Shown: piece by piece, positions 18,162-27,015 of the stretch
Numbering within the stretch: the stretch's first letter is position 1
Layout: each line of letters starts with the position of its first letter
Origin: Actinokineospora inagensis DSM 44258
Lineage (GTDB): Bacteria > Actinomycetota > Actinomycetes > Mycobacteriales > Pseudonocardiaceae
Assembly: GCF_000482865.1 (NCBI RefSeq)
Contig: NZ_AXWW01000032.1
Coordinates: 30,387 to 94,386 of the forward strand
Reading direction: 5' to 3'
DNA: 64,000 nt
The notes under the pieces: generated by a model
Told to the model about the DNA's origin: nothing
Database searches by the model: none
Seen by the model: the letters and a program-made list of their open reading frames with translations, nothing else
Made by a program: the position numbers and the translations under genes

Positions 18162-19369
18162 AGGTTCACCGCGCGGCGCAGGTCGTCGGCGCGGTCGGCG
18201 CGCTCCCACGGCAGGTCCAGGTCGGGGCGGCCGAAGTGGCCGTACGCGGCGGTCTGCGCGTAGATCGGGCGCAGCAGGTCCAGGTCGCGGATGATCGCGG
18301 CCGGGCGCAGGTCGAACACCTCGCGGATCGCGGCCTGGATCTTCGCCGGGTCCACCTTCTCGGTGCCGAAGGTCTCCACGAACAGGCCCACCGGCGCGGC
18401 CTTGCCGATCGCGTACGCGACCTGCACCTCGATCCGGTCCGCCACCCCGGCGGCGACGGCGTTCTTGGCCACCCAGCGCATCGCGTAGGCCGCCGAACGG
18501 TCGACTTTCGACGGGTCCTTGCCGGAGAACGCGCCGCCGCCGTGCCGGGCCATGCCGCCGTAGGTGTCGACGATGATCTTGCGTCCGGTCAGCCCCGCGT
18601 CGCCCATCGGTCCGCCGATGACGAACCGCCCGGTCGGGTTCACCAGCAGCCGCAGGTCGCCGGTGTCCAGTCCGAGGTCGACGATCTCCGGGTGGACGAC
18701 CCGCTCGCGGATGTCGACCCCGAGCAGGTTCGCCAGGTCGATGCCGTCGGCGTGCTGGCTCGACACGACCACCGTGTCCAGGCGCACGGCCCGGTCGCCC
18801 TCGTACTCGATCGTCACCTGGGTCTTGCCGTCCGGCCGCAGGTACGGTAAGTCGCCGTCCTTGCGGACCTTGGTCAGCCGCCGGGAAAGCCGGTGCGCCA
18901 ACGCGATCGGCAGCGGCATCAGCTCCGGCGTGTCCGTGCAGGCGTAGCCGAACATCAGACCTTGGTCGCCCGCGCCCTGCCGGTCGATCTCGTCGGCGGC
19001 GTTCTCCACCCTGGCCTCGTGCGCGACGTCCACGCCTTGGGAAATGTCCGGCGACTGCGCGCCGATGGCCACGTTGACCCCGCAGGAGCTGCCGTCGAAG
19101 CCCTTGGCGGACGAGTCGTACCCGATGTCCAGGATGACCTCGCGCACGATGCCCGGGATGTCGGCATAGGCCTGGGTGCGCACCTCCCCGGCGACGTGCA
19201 CCTGGCCGGTCGTCACCAGGGTCTCCACCGCGACCCGGGAGCGGGGGTCCTTGGCCAGCAACGCATCCAGCACGGCGTCGCTCACCGCGTCGCAGATCTT
19301 GTCCGGATGCCCCTCGGTCACCGACTCCGAGGTGAACAGCCGGGTGTCCTGTCGGCTCACCGAAAACAC
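18158..19369 (-). CDS. metK: S-adenosylmethionine synthetase
   Basis: 403 residues, full length. Makes SAM from methionine and ATP. Hallmarks are [16 protein letters not shown] near residue 20-35 (ATP/metal), [12 protein letters not shown] at about 132-143, and [16 protein letters not shown] near 275-290 (phosphate-binding loop). It heads a three-gene operon with a PfkB kinase and an MFS transporter, each joined by a 4-bp ATGA overlap. No SAM riboswitch was recognised in the 220-bp upstream region. The operon context may mean this is a second, pathway-associated metK copy rather than the housekeeping one. Confidence 0.95.
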   Translation of the reverse strand: MFSVSRQDTRLFTSESVTEGHPDKICDAVSDAVLDALLAKDPRSRVAVETLVTTGQVHVAGEVRTQAYADIPGIVREVILDIGYDSSAKGFDGSSCGVNVAIGAQSPDISQGVDVAHEARVENAADEIDRQGAGDQGLMFGYACTDTPELMPLPIALAHRLSRRLTKVRKDGDLPYLRPDGKTQVTIEYEGDRAVRLDTVVVSSQHADGIDLANLLGVDIRERVVHPEIVDLGLDTGDLRLLVNPTGRFVIGGPMGDAGLTGRKIIVDTYGGMARHGGGAFSGKDPSKVDRSAAYAMRWVAKNAVAAGVADRIEVQVAYAIGKAAPVGLFVETFGTEKVDPAKIQAAIREVFDLRPAAIIRDLDLLRPIYAQTAAYGHFGRPDLDLPWERADRADDLRRAVNL

Positions 19370-19431
19370 CTCCCGCTCCCGGCGCGACTCGCCGTCACAC
19401 CGACGCTAGGCGGCGGACCGCGGCCGCACAT

Positions 19432-19443
19432 CAGGGCCAGCCC
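19432..19443. promoter_or_regulatory. Short palindrome upstream of metK
   Basis: AGGGC-CA-GCCCT is a perfect 5-bp inverted repeat with a 2-bp centre, about 65 bp upstream of the metK start in the divergent intergenic region. Its position would suit an operator, but no binding protein is known. Confidence 0.3.
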
Positions 19444-19520
19444 TCATTTCCCGCCCCGCGCCGGGTTCCGGCATTCCGGGCAACCGGACCGTCCTATTCG
19501 GACACCGTGATCGACTGCGA

Positions 19521-19550
19521 TTGACGCTGAGCGGCGAACGTGGCTAGCCT
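19521..19550 (+). promoter_or_regulatory. Sigma-70-like promoter for the SnoaL/oxidoreductase operon
   Basis: TTGACG at 19521-19526 and TAGCCT at 19545-19550 are separated by 18 bp and lie about 38 bp before the ATG at 19589. Both hexamers are good matches to actinomycete vegetative promoters. A GGGGAGG ribosome-binding site follows. Confidence 0.6.
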
Positions 19551-19588
19551 CGGGAGCACCGACCGGGTAGGTCTTCTGGGGAGGCGGC

Positions 19589-20068
19589 ATGACCGACATC
19601 GGCTCGTCGAACGGCGCCAGGGCAACGACCACCGACCACACCGGGCTCCAGGAACTGCGCAAACGGCGCATCGCGCTGCTGTTCGAGCGGATCATCACGC
19701 ACAACGAGCTGCACCTGGCCGACGAGGTGTTCGCCGAGGACTTCCACTGGCCGCAGTTCGACCTGCACGGCCCGGACGGGGTGCGCACCTGGGTCACCGA
19801 CTTCCGCGCCGCCTTCCCCGACGTGCTCGACACCGTGCAGGAGCAGGTGGCCGAGGGCGATGTGGTGATCACCCGGGTGCGCGTGATCGGCACCCAGTCG
19901 GGCGAGTTCCGCGGCCTGCCGCCCAGCGGCCGCCGCGCCGACTTCACCGCCGTCGGCATCGACCGCTTCCGCGGCGACAAGGTCGTCGAGCGGACCGCGC
20001 TGTTCGACTTCGTCGACCTGATGCGCCAACTCGGACACACCCGCCTGGACCTGCCCGGGGTGGCGTGA
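19589..20068 (+). CDS. SnoaL-like (NTF2-fold) polyketide-cyclase-type protein
   Basis: 159 residues. The pattern FERIITHNELHLADEVFAED, then GVRTWVTDFRAAFPDV, then VAEGDVVITRVRVIGTQSGE and GIDRFRGDKVVERTALFD is that of SnoaL-like ester cyclases, small NTF2-fold proteins that act as cyclases, hydratases or binding proteins. It overlaps the next gene by one base (TGATG), so the two are co-translated. The combination with a quinone oxidoreductase suggests small-molecule detoxification or modification. Confidence 0.85.
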   Translation: MTDIGSSNGARATTTDHTGLQELRKRRIALLFERIITHNELHLADEVFAEDFHWPQFDLHGPDGVRTWVTDFRAAFPDVLDTVQEQVAEGDVVITRVRVIGTQSGEFRGLPPSGRRADFTAVGIDRFRGDKVVERTALFDFVDLMRQLGHTRLDLPGVA

Positions 20069-21054
20069 TGGCGCGGATCGTGCGGTTCCACGAACTGGGC
20101 GGGCCGGAGGTGCTGCGGGTGGAGGAGTACGAGCCCGCCGCGCCGGGGCCGGGCGAGGTGCTGGTGGACGTCGCCGCGATCGGGCTCAACCGGGCCGAGG
20201 CGAGCTACCGGCGCGGCCGCTACTTCGAGCAGCCGCGCGTGTTCCCGGCGAGCCTCGGCTACGAGGCGGCGGGCACGGTGGCGGCCGTCGGCGAGGGCGT
20301 CACCGGCATCGACCCGGGCGCGGCGGTCAGTGTCCTGCCGTCCTTCTCCATGAACGACTACGCCGTCTACGCCGAGCGGACCATCGTGCCCGCGGCGTCG
20401 CTGGTCGCGCTGCCCGAGGGGTTCGACGCGGCGGCGGGCGCGGCGGTGTGGATGCCGTACCTGACCGCGTTCGGCGGCCTGGTCGACGTCGCCGGGCTCG
20501 GCGCAGGCGACCCGGTCGTGATCACGGCCGCGTCCAGCAGCGTCGGGTTGGCCGCGATCCGGGTCGCCCGGCAGGTCGGTGCCGTCCCGGTCGCGCTCAC
20601 CCGGACCGCGGCCAAGGTCGACGCGGTCCGGGCGGCGGGCGCCGAGCACGTGGTGGTGACCGACGAGGTCGGGGTCACCGCGGGGATCGAGGCCGCCGTC
20701 GGGGCCGCGCGGGTGGTGTTCGACCCGGTGGCCGGGCCGGGCGTGGCCGACCTCGCCGCGGCCACCGCGCCCGGCGGCACCCTGGTGATCTACGGCGGGC
20801 TGTCCGGCGAGCCGACCCCGTTCCCGCGCTCCGCCCTGGCCAACGGGCTGGCCCTGCGCGGTTTCCTGCTGTTCGAGATCATGGGCGACCCGGCCAGGCG
20901 CGCGCGGGCCCTCGACCACATCACCGAGCACGTGCGCCGCGGTGACTACCCCGCCGCCATCGACCGCACCTTCGGACTGGCCGACATCGTCGCCGCGCAC
21001 GAGTACCTGGAGTCCAACCGGCAGATCGGGAAGATCGTCGTCACGGTGCCCTGA
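20068..21054 (+). CDS. Zinc-free quinone-oxidoreductase-type MDR dehydrogenase
   Basis: 328 residues from ATG 20068. N-terminal GroES-like domain (GPGEVLVDVAAIGLNRAEAS, LGYEAAGTVAAVGEGV) followed by a Rossmann domain in which the usual GxGxxG loop is replaced by TAASSSVGLAAIRVARQ. The zinc ligands of alcohol dehydrogenases are absent, placing it with NADPH:quinone oxidoreductases. C-terminal LESNRQIGKIVVTVP is the usual family end. It forms a two-gene operon with the SnoaL-like protein. Confidence 0.9.
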   Translation: MARIVRFHELGGPEVLRVEEYEPAAPGPGEVLVDVAAIGLNRAEASYRRGRYFEQPRVFPASLGYEAAGTVAAVGEGVTGIDPGAAVSVLPSFSMNDYAVYAERTIVPAASLVALPEGFDAAAGAAVWMPYLTAFGGLVDVAGLGAGDPVVITAASSSVGLAAIRVARQVGAVPVALTRTAAKVDAVRAAGAEHVVVTDEVGVTAGIEAAVGAARVVFDPVAGPGVADLAAATAPGGTLVIYGGLSGEPTPFPRSALANGLALRGFLLFEIMGDPARRARALDHITEHVRRGDYPAAIDRTFGLADIVAAHEYLESNRQIGKIVVTVP

Positions 21055-21127
21055 CCGGCGACGCGCCCCCTCCGCGACACCCGGCCGCGCCGCGCGGCCC
21101 CGACGCTGTCCCTGGAGAACGCCCACC

Positions 21128-21679
21128 ATGCGCCTGCCCACCGCCCCGCCCGTCCGGTCCAGGACCAAAGAGGTCTCCCGCGCGTTGCGCCACTGCGCCG
21201 ACCGGCTCGCCGAACTGGACGTGCCCACCGGGACCGATGTGGCGGGCGTGGCCCGGCTGCTCGGCGCCCGCACCGGCAGGCTGGTCCACCTCGCCGCAGT
21301 GCCGATGACCTCGGGGGCGCCGTCGGGGATGTGGCTGGCGCTGCCCGCGATCGACCTGGTCGTCTACGACGCGGGCACCACCCGCTCGCACCAGGAGCAC
21401 ATCATCGCCCACGAGCTGGCGCACCTGGCGTTCGGCCACCGGGGCACCGAGCCGGTCGACGACACGACCGCGCGGCTGCTGTTCCCCACCCTGGACCCCC
21501 GGCTGGTGCGGGACATGCTCAGCCGCGCCGACTACAGCGACCGGTGCGAGCTGGAGGCCGAGGTGATGGCCTCGCTGCTGCTGCGCAACGCGCACACGGG
21601 CGGCGACACCCGCGCCGACGACACCGTCCTGGGCCGGTTGGAGCGGTCCTTCACGCTGGTGGGCGGGACCGTGAGTTGA
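21128..21679 (+). CDS. ImmA/IrrE-like zinc metallopeptidase (toxin/regulator type)
   Basis: 183 residues from ATG 21128. Residues about 90-105 contain EHIIAHELAHLAFGH with the HExxH zinc motif. Before it lies a stretch with a long hydrophobic strand (MWLALPAIDLVVYDAG) typical of the ParH/ImmA-like proteins paired with MAB_1171c membrane proteins in actinomycetes. The next gene starts inside its stop codon (TTGA). The role of this pair is unknown; regulated proteolysis is the family expectation. Confidence 0.8.
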   Translation: MRLPTAPPVRSRTKEVSRALRHCADRLAELDVPTGTDVAGVARLLGARTGRLVHLAAVPMTSGAPSGMWLALPAIDLVVYDAGTTRSHQEHIIAHELAHLAFGHRGTEPVDDTTARLLFPTLDPRLVRDMLSRADYSDRCELEAEVMASLLLRNAHTGGDTRADDTVLGRLERSFTLVGGTVS

Positions 21680-22794
21680 CCACGTCGCTGCACGTCGGCT
21701 GCGTCGTGCTCGGTGTGCTGGTGCTCATCCCCCGGTTGGCGGGACTGCTGCGTAGACCGGGAGACCTGCTCAACACCGCGCTGTGCGGCTACATCGCGTT
21801 GTCCGCGCTAGGGTTCGTGGTGCTGCTGCCGCCGGTGGGGGCCTGGGTGGACGGGGTCACCGGCGTCGCGAACGCGGGCGGTCTGGTGTCGGTGGTGTGC
21901 GTGTTCGGGCTGACCGGCGCCCAGCAGCTGCTGCTCGCGTATTGGACGCACCCGCCGGAGCAGGCCCGCCGCCAAGCGGGTGTGCGGCTGGCGCTGACCG
22001 GCCTTTTGACCGTGGTGTTCGTGGTGATGTTCTTCCTGCTGCGGCCCAGGGTCCAACGCTTCCACGACTTCTACGTCAGCTACACCCACCAGATCAGCCA
22101 GGCCCCGTACCTGCTGGTGTATCTGTTCGGGTGCTTGGCGGGCCAACTCGACGTGCTGTGCTCCTGCGTCCGGTTCGCCCGCATCGCCGACCGTCCCGCG
22201 TTGCGTCGCGGCATGTGGACCACGGCGGCGGGCGCGGCCGTCATCCTGGTCTACGGCGCGGTCCGGACCGCCGACGTGGTGGCCGGGCAGTTCGACGTGG
22301 ACCTGCGGTCCTGGGAACCGGTGGCGTGGCTGTGCAGCGACATCGGCTCGGCCCTCGCCCTGCTCGGCTGGACCATCCCGACGCTGGGCGGCCAGGCCCG
22401 CGCGATCCGGGAGTGGGTGCGCGACTACCGCATGTCGGCGGCGCTGTATCCACTGTGGTGGGTCCTGCAGGACGCCGTCCCGTCGGTCGCGCTGATCCCG
22501 CCGGTGAGCCGGGCACGGGACCTGGCGCGGGTGCGCAACCTCGGCTTCTGGCTGCACCGCCGCGTCGTGGAGATACAGGACGGTCTGCGCGCCATCCGCC
22601 CCCGGGTCGACGCGGCACGCGCGGAACTCGCCGCGGGCGGGTGCCCCACGGGACTGGCGGCTGCCATCGCGACAGCGGAGCTGCGGGCAGGTCCACCGCC
22701 GACGGACGGGTCGACCGCGGAGTACCACTGGCTGGTGACCCTGGCCCGCGAGTTCCGGGCACCGGAGGGAAGATCCCCGGCCGTGGTGGAGTGA
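21676..22794 (+). CDS. MAB_1171c-type multi-pass membrane protein
   Basis: 372 residues from a TTG at 21676 that overlaps the upstream TGA (TTGA). About seven hydrophobic segments occupy residues 1-240, followed by a cytoplasmic domain with LYPLWWVLQDAVPSVALIPP and LHRRVVEIQDGLRAIRP, both characteristic of this actinomycete family, often annotated as a putative transporter. No catalytic motif is visible. Coupling to the HExxH protein suggests they act together. Its stop directly abuts the convergent gene at 22795. Confidence 0.8.
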   Translation: MTTSLHVGCVVLGVLVLIPRLAGLLRRPGDLLNTALCGYIALSALGFVVLLPPVGAWVDGVTGVANAGGLVSVVCVFGLTGAQQLLLAYWTHPPEQARRQAGVRLALTGLLTVVFVVMFFLLRPRVQRFHDFYVSYTHQISQAPYLLVYLFGCLAGQLDVLCSCVRFARIADRPALRRGMWTTAAGAAVILVYGAVRTADVVAGQFDVDLRSWEPVAWLCSDIGSALALLGWTIPTLGGQARAIREWVRDYRMSAALYPLWWVLQDAVPSVALIPPVSRARDLARVRNLGFWLHRRVVEIQDGLRAIRPRVDAARAELAAGGCPTGLAAAIATAELRAGPPPTDGSTAEYHWLVTLAREFRAPEGRSPAVVE

Positions 22795-23313
22795 TCAGGG
22801 CAGCCGGGTGGGAATGGACCGACGGGCGGCCAGGTCGTAGATCTCGTGTTGCCGCCAGGCGAGCCCCAACGCCACGGCGGCCGCGCGGTCGGGGACCAGC
22901 CGGACCAGGCTCAACACCACCCGCTCGTGGGGCACGTCGTACCAGGCTCCGATGACCCAGTCCGGCTCGGCCGACAGTATCGACGCCTGATCATGCAGGA
23001 AGGCGCGCAGCGACCGGCCGCCGTCGGTCAGGAAGACGGGGGCGGCCACGACCCGCGCCCGGTCCCTGCTGCCCACCGCGAACCCGCGCGTCGGACATGT
23101 CCCGTATCGAGGGTCGAAAGTGAAGCCGCCCTGGGTCCTGGTCTGCCACAGGAGCGGATCCCATTGCACCGCCGGGAAAGGTCCGCCACAGCCCATCGGC
23201 GCCACGGCGGTCGCGATCACCATGGAGGTGAACGCGGAAGCCAGGCGCGCCCTGAATCTCCTCTCTCCCGCCACCCACCCCCTCATCCCCACCCGGTATC
23301 GGCCGGGGATCAC
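22795..23313 (-). CDS. Uncharacterised secreted or lipoprotein-like protein
   Basis: 172 residues from a GTG at 23313 overlapping the stop of the molybdenum enzyme gene (GTGA), an arrangement that supports this start over ATG 23286. An Arg-rich N-terminus (RRFRARLASAFT) is followed by a hydrophobic stretch and a Cys in APMGCGG that could be a weak lipobox. The mature part has two further conserved-looking blocks, GTCPTRGFAVGSRDRARVV and GAWYDVPHERVVLSLVRL. I do not recognise the family. It is the last gene of the aldehyde-oxidoreductase operon. Confidence 0.6.
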   Translation of the reverse strand: MIPGRYRVGMRGWVAGERRFRARLASAFTSMVIATAVAPMGCGGPFPAVQWDPLLWQTRTQGGFTFDPRYGTCPTRGFAVGSRDRARVVAAPVFLTDGGRSLRAFLHDQASILSAEPDWVIGAWYDVPHERVVLSLVRLVPDRAAAVALGLAWRQHEIYDLAARRSIPTRLP

Positions 23314-25442
23314 AGGAGGTTCTCCGGGGTGATGGGCAGGGAGCGGATTCGCTTGCCGGTGGCGTGGAAGACGGCGTTGGCGATGGCGGGGGCGACGCCG
23401 ACGGCGCCCAGCTCGCCGATCCCCCGGGCGCCGATGGCACCGGAGTGCGGGTCGTGCTCGCCGACGAAGGCCACCTCCAGCTCGCCGACGTCGGCCTGGG
23501 TGGCGACCAGGTAGCCCGCCAGGTCCTTGCTGACGAACCGACCCAGCTCGTGGTCCAGTGTGGACTGTTCGAGCAGGGCCTGGCCGATGCCCCAGATCAG
23601 GCCGCCGGTCATCTGGCCGCGCGCGGTGAGCGGGTTGATGATCCGGCCCGCGTTGTAGACGGCGACGAGCCTGCGCACCCGGCAGGTGCCGAAGTCCTCG
23701 TCCACCGCGACCTCGGCGAACACCGCGCCGAAGCTGTGCAGGGAATGGCCGGTGTCGGTGGGCGTGAAGCTCCCGTCCGCGGTGACCTCGACCAGGTCGT
23801 GCTCGGCGAACAGGTCGGCGAGGTCGACGACGCGGTCCGGGTCGCCGTCCAGTTCCAGAGTGGTGCCGGTCAACGAGACCGCGTCGGCTCCGGCCAGCTC
23901 GGCGAGCTGGGCCGTGAGGGTGGTGGCGGCGGCGGAGATGGCCGATCCCACGCTCAACGTGGTGGAGGAACCGGCGGTCATGCCGGTCTCGGGCAGGTCG
24001 GTGTCGCCGAGGCGCAGCGTGACCTGATCGGCCGGACAGCCCAGCACGTCGGCGGCCACCTGCGGCAGGATCGTGTAGGTGCCGGTGCCGATCTCCTGGC
24101 AGCCCGCCTCCACCACCACCGTCCCGTCCACCCGCAGGCGCACCCTGGCCGACGCGGGAAACCGGAAGGTCGCCATGACCGCGCTCGCCATCCCCCAGCC
24201 GACCAGGTCGTGCCCGTCGCGCACGCTGCGCGGCGCCAGCGGCCTGCGCTCCCAGCCGAAGCGGCGGGCGCCCTCGCGGTAGCAGGCGCGCAGGTCCTTG
24301 GCGGCGAACGGCAGCCCGCTGGTGGGGTCGACGTCGGCGTGGTTGCGCAGCCGCAGCCACAGCGGGTCGACCCCGAGCTCGTGCGCGAGCTCGTCCATGA
24401 GGGACTCGGTGGCGAACGCGCCGGGTCCCTCGTGCGGGGCGCGCATGGGGGTGGGCAGGATGGTGTTGACCGGCGCGATCCGGTGGCTGGTGCGGATCGC
24501 GGGGGCGGCGTAGAGCACGCGGGTGGCGTTCGCGGCCATCTCCACGTACCCGCCGTAGGTGGCGGTGGGGCTGACCGAGTCGTGCTCCAGCGCGGCGATC
24601 CGCCCGGTCCGGTGGGCGGCGACGGTGATCCGCTGACGGGTGGGCGGCTGGTAGCCGTGCGAGGTGAAGCTCTGCGCCCTGGTCAGCACCAGCCGGACCG
24701 CGCCACCGAGGTGCACGGCGGTCATCGCGGCGATGATCTGGTGCGGCCACACGTAACCCTTGGCCCCGAAGCCGCCGCCGGTGTACTCGGCCACGACCCG
24801 GATGTCCTCCCTCGGCAGCCCCAACACCGACGACAGCACCGTCCGAACGCCGAACACCCCCTGCGTGGCGTCCCGGACGAACAGTCGCCCGTCCCGCCAC
24901 TCGGCGTGCGTCGCGGAGGGCTCCAGCGGGCTGTGGTGCCGGGCGGCGGTCGTGTACACCCTGGCCAGGGTGACCTCGGCGGGCTCGGGCGTGCCGACGT
25001 TCGTGTCGGCGGGCCCCCAGCGCGGCGGCGGCGAGGGGACGACCAGGTCGGTGACGGCGGTGAAGTCGGTGATCGCCGCGCGGACCTCGTAGTCGACCCG
25101 CACCAGGTCCGCCGCGGCCCGCGCGTGGTCGAGCGTGTCCGCCACCACGACGGCGACCGGTTCGCCGTCGTAGTGGACCTCGTTGTCCTGCAACGGAAGT
25201 CTGCCGCCGTAGGGCGCGCCGACGGGCGGGGCGAGCCTCGGGGCGTTCTCGTGGGTGAGCACGGCGACGACGCCGGGTGCCGCCGACGCCGCCGTCGTGT
25301 CCACTGTGGAGATCGTGGCGGCGGGCACGGTCGCGGTGACCAGCGCGAGGTGCCGCAGGTCCGGGCCGGGGTGATCGGCGGCATACCGGGCGACGCCCGC
25401 GACCTTCGCCGGACCGTCGACGCGGGTCCGAGCCCGGCTCAT
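23310..25442 (-). CDS. Molybdopterin-binding subunit, xanthine oxidase family (PaoC-like)
   Basis: 710 residues. The start ATG 25442 is chosen because AAGGAGG lies 5 nt upstream; an earlier ATG overlaps the previous stop. Molybdopterin-cytosine-dinucleotide binding motifs include EYTGGGFGAKGYVWPHQ and MRAPHEGPGAFATES, and the C-terminal GARGIGELGAVGVAPAI holds the catalytic Glu of this family. Together with the FAD and 2Fe-2S subunits it forms a three-subunit hydroxylase/aldehyde oxidoreductase. Substrate unknown, probably an aldehyde or N-heterocycle. Confidence 0.92.
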   Translation of the reverse strand: MSRARTRVDGPAKVAGVARYAADHPGPDLRHLALVTATVPAATISTVDTTAASAAPGVVAVLTHENAPRLAPPVGAPYGGRLPLQDNEVHYDGEPVAVVVADTLDHARAAADLVRVDYEVRAAITDFTAVTDLVVPSPPPRWGPADTNVGTPEPAEVTLARVYTTAARHHSPLEPSATHAEWRDGRLFVRDATQGVFGVRTVLSSVLGLPREDIRVVAEYTGGGFGAKGYVWPHQIIAAMTAVHLGGAVRLVLTRAQSFTSHGYQPPTRQRITVAAHRTGRIAALEHDSVSPTATYGGYVEMAANATRVLYAAPAIRTSHRIAPVNTILPTPMRAPHEGPGAFATESLMDELAHELGVDPLWLRLRNHADVDPTSGLPFAAKDLRACYREGARRFGWERRPLAPRSVRDGHDLVGWGMASAVMATFRFPASARVRLRVDGTVVVEAGCQEIGTGTYTILPQVAADVLGCPADQVTLRLGDTDLPETGMTAGSSTTLSVGSAISAAATTLTAQLAELAGADAVSLTGTTLELDGDPDRVVDLADLFAEHDLVEVTADGSFTPTDTGHSLHSFGAVFAEVAVDEDFGTCRVRRLVAVYNAGRIINPLTARGQMTGGLIWGIGQALLEQSTLDHELGRFVSKDLAGYLVATQADVGELEVAFVGEHDPHSGAIGARGIGELGAVGVAPAIANAVFHATGKRIRSLPITPENLL

Positions 25443-25480
25443 CCGATCCTCCTTCATCTCATGCTCCCGCGCGGGCACGG

Positions 25481-26476
25481 TCATCGGTGGCTGCCCGCGG
25501 CGCGGAGGGCACGGACCGCGGCGCGGGCGGCCAGTTCCACTTTGAACACGGCCCCCGGCAAGGGGTCGGCCGCGGCGAAGGCGGTGTCGATCGCCGATCG
25601 GACCGCGGGGGCGCCCAGTTCGAGTCCGACCAACGCGGACTCCGCCTCGGTCAGCCGCCAGGGGTGACCGGCGACCCCGCCCACGGCGAGCCGGGCCGAC
25701 CGGATCACGCAGCCGTCGAGGACGACCTCGGCGGCGCAGGAGACCAGCGCGAACTCGAAGGACGCCCGTTCCCGCACCTTGAGGTAGGCCGACCGGCTCC
25801 CCGCGGCCACCGGCGGCACGGCGACGGCGGTGACCAGGTCTCCTTGGCGGAGCACGGTTTCGGCGTCCGGGCGGTAGAACTCGGTGACCGGGATGGTCCG
25901 CTCCCCCGCCCGCGACTCGACCAGCACCTCGGCGTCCAGCGCGGCCAACGCGACGGCCAGGTCGGACGGGTGGGTGGCGACGCAGTCCGGGTCCGCGGTG
26001 AAGACGGCGGTGCCGCGCTGGACCCCGCGCCGGGCAGCGCACCCGCTGCCGGGGGACCGTTTCGCGCAGGGCGTGGGCGCCTCGGCCCGGAAGTACGGGC
26101 AGCGGGTCCGTTGCGCGAGGTTGCCCGCCACCGTCCCCAGGTTCCGGACCTGCGGCGAGGCGGACAGTTCGAGGGCCTGCGCGATCACCGGGTAGGTGGC
26201 CCGCACCCACCCGTCGGCGGCCACGTCGGCCATCCGCGCCAGCGCGTCCAGCACGATCCCCGGCCCGCCGAGCGGCGGCCGGGGCTCGACGCGCACCGCC
26301 TGGCCGCGCAGGGCGGCGAGGTCGACGAGCAGGGGCGTGCGGTCGACACCGGAGCGCAGCAGGGTGACCAGGTCCGTGCCGCCCGCGATGGGCTTGGCCC
26401 CGGGGGTGTCCAGGAGGGTGAGGGCGTGGGCGGTGTCGGCGGCGCGCACGTAGTCGAACCCGGTGTCAGCGGGCAT
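25481..26476 (-). CDS. FAD-binding subunit with extra Cys-cluster insert (PaoB-like)
   Basis: 331 residues. The FAD_binding_5 motif GAKPIAGGTDLVTLLR and VRNLGTVAGNLAQ bind the cofactor. A Cys-rich insert follows (TRCPYFRAE, PCAKRSPGSGCAA, then DCVATHPSD), matching the [4Fe-4S] cluster insertion known from E. coli PaoB/YagS and absent from plain xanthine dehydrogenases. It overlaps the 2Fe-2S gene by 11 bp and ends just before the large subunit, giving the order small-medium-large. Confidence 0.9.
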   Translation of the reverse strand: MPADTGFDYVRAADTAHALTLLDTPGAKPIAGGTDLVTLLRSGVDRTPLLVDLAALRGQAVRVEPRPPLGGPGIVLDALARMADVAADGWVRATYPVIAQALELSASPQVRNLGTVAGNLAQRTRCPYFRAEAPTPCAKRSPGSGCAARRGVQRGTAVFTADPDCVATHPSDLAVALAALDAEVLVESRAGERTIPVTEFYRPDAETVLRQGDLVTAVAVPPVAAGSRSAYLKVRERASFEFALVSCAAEVVLDGCVIRSARLAVGGVAGHPWRLTEAESALVGLELGAPAVRSAIDTAFAAADPLPGAVFKVELAARAAVRALRAAGSHR

Positions 26477-26993
26477 GGGCCGGGTCCACGGGGTCCGCCT
26501 GCGCCGCTTCCTGGATCGCGGCGATGATCTGAGGGTAGGCGGCGCAGCGGCAGAGGTTGCCGCTCATCCACTCCCGGATTCGGTGCGGTGCGGTCGCGTT
26601 CCCCTCGGCGATGCAGGCCGCAGCCGCCATCACCTGGCCCGGGGTGCAGAAACCGCACTGCAGGGCGTCGTTGGCGACGAACGCGCGTTGCACCGGGTGC
26701 GGGTTCTCGGGCGTGCCGAGACCTTCCACCGTGGTCACGTCGTGCCCGTCCTGCATCACGGCCAGGGTGAGGCAGGCGTTGACCCGGCGGCCGTCCACGT
26801 GGACGGTGCAGGCGCCGCACTCGCCCCGGTCGCAGCCCTTCTTGGTGCCGGTGAGGCCGATGACCTCGCGCAGGGCATCGAGCAGGGTCATCCGCGGCTC
26901 GACGACGAGGTGGTGCTCCACGCCGTTGACGCGGAGGGAAACCCTTGCGGTGACGGGTATCGCGGTGCGGTTCTCGGTTGCCTGCTCGGTCAT
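26466..26993 (-). CDS. 2Fe-2S subunit of molybdenum hydroxylase (PaoA-like)
   Basis: 175 residues. Plant-ferredoxin-type cluster: CDRGECGACTVHVDGRRVNAC. C-terminal CO-dehydrogenase-type cluster: CGFCTPGQVM and SGNLCRCAAYPQI. It is first in the operon, preceded by an AAAGGAGGGACG ribosome-binding site. No Tat signal peptide is evident at the N-terminus, so unlike E. coli PaoA it is probably cytoplasmic. Confidence 0.93.
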   Translation of the reverse strand: MTEQATENRTAIPVTARVSLRVNGVEHHLVVEPRMTLLDALREVIGLTGTKKGCDRGECGACTVHVDGRRVNACLTLAVMQDGHDVTTVEGLGTPENPHPVQRAFVANDALQCGFCTPGQVMAAAACIAEGNATAPHRIREWMSGNLCRCAAYPQIIAAIQEAAQADPVDPAHAR

Positions 26994-27015
26994 CGTCCCT
27001 CCTTTCGCGGCGGGG

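Noticed and set aside
19370..19588. SAM riboswitch upstream of metK
   Set aside because: No recognisable SAM-I, SAM-II or SAM-IV conserved core was found; only a promoter and a short palindrome are supported.
22795..24900. Single 701-residue minus-strand frame
   Set aside because: Only its last ~170 codons are natural; the rest is an out-of-frame reading of the molybdenum-enzyme gene, which has clear family motifs.
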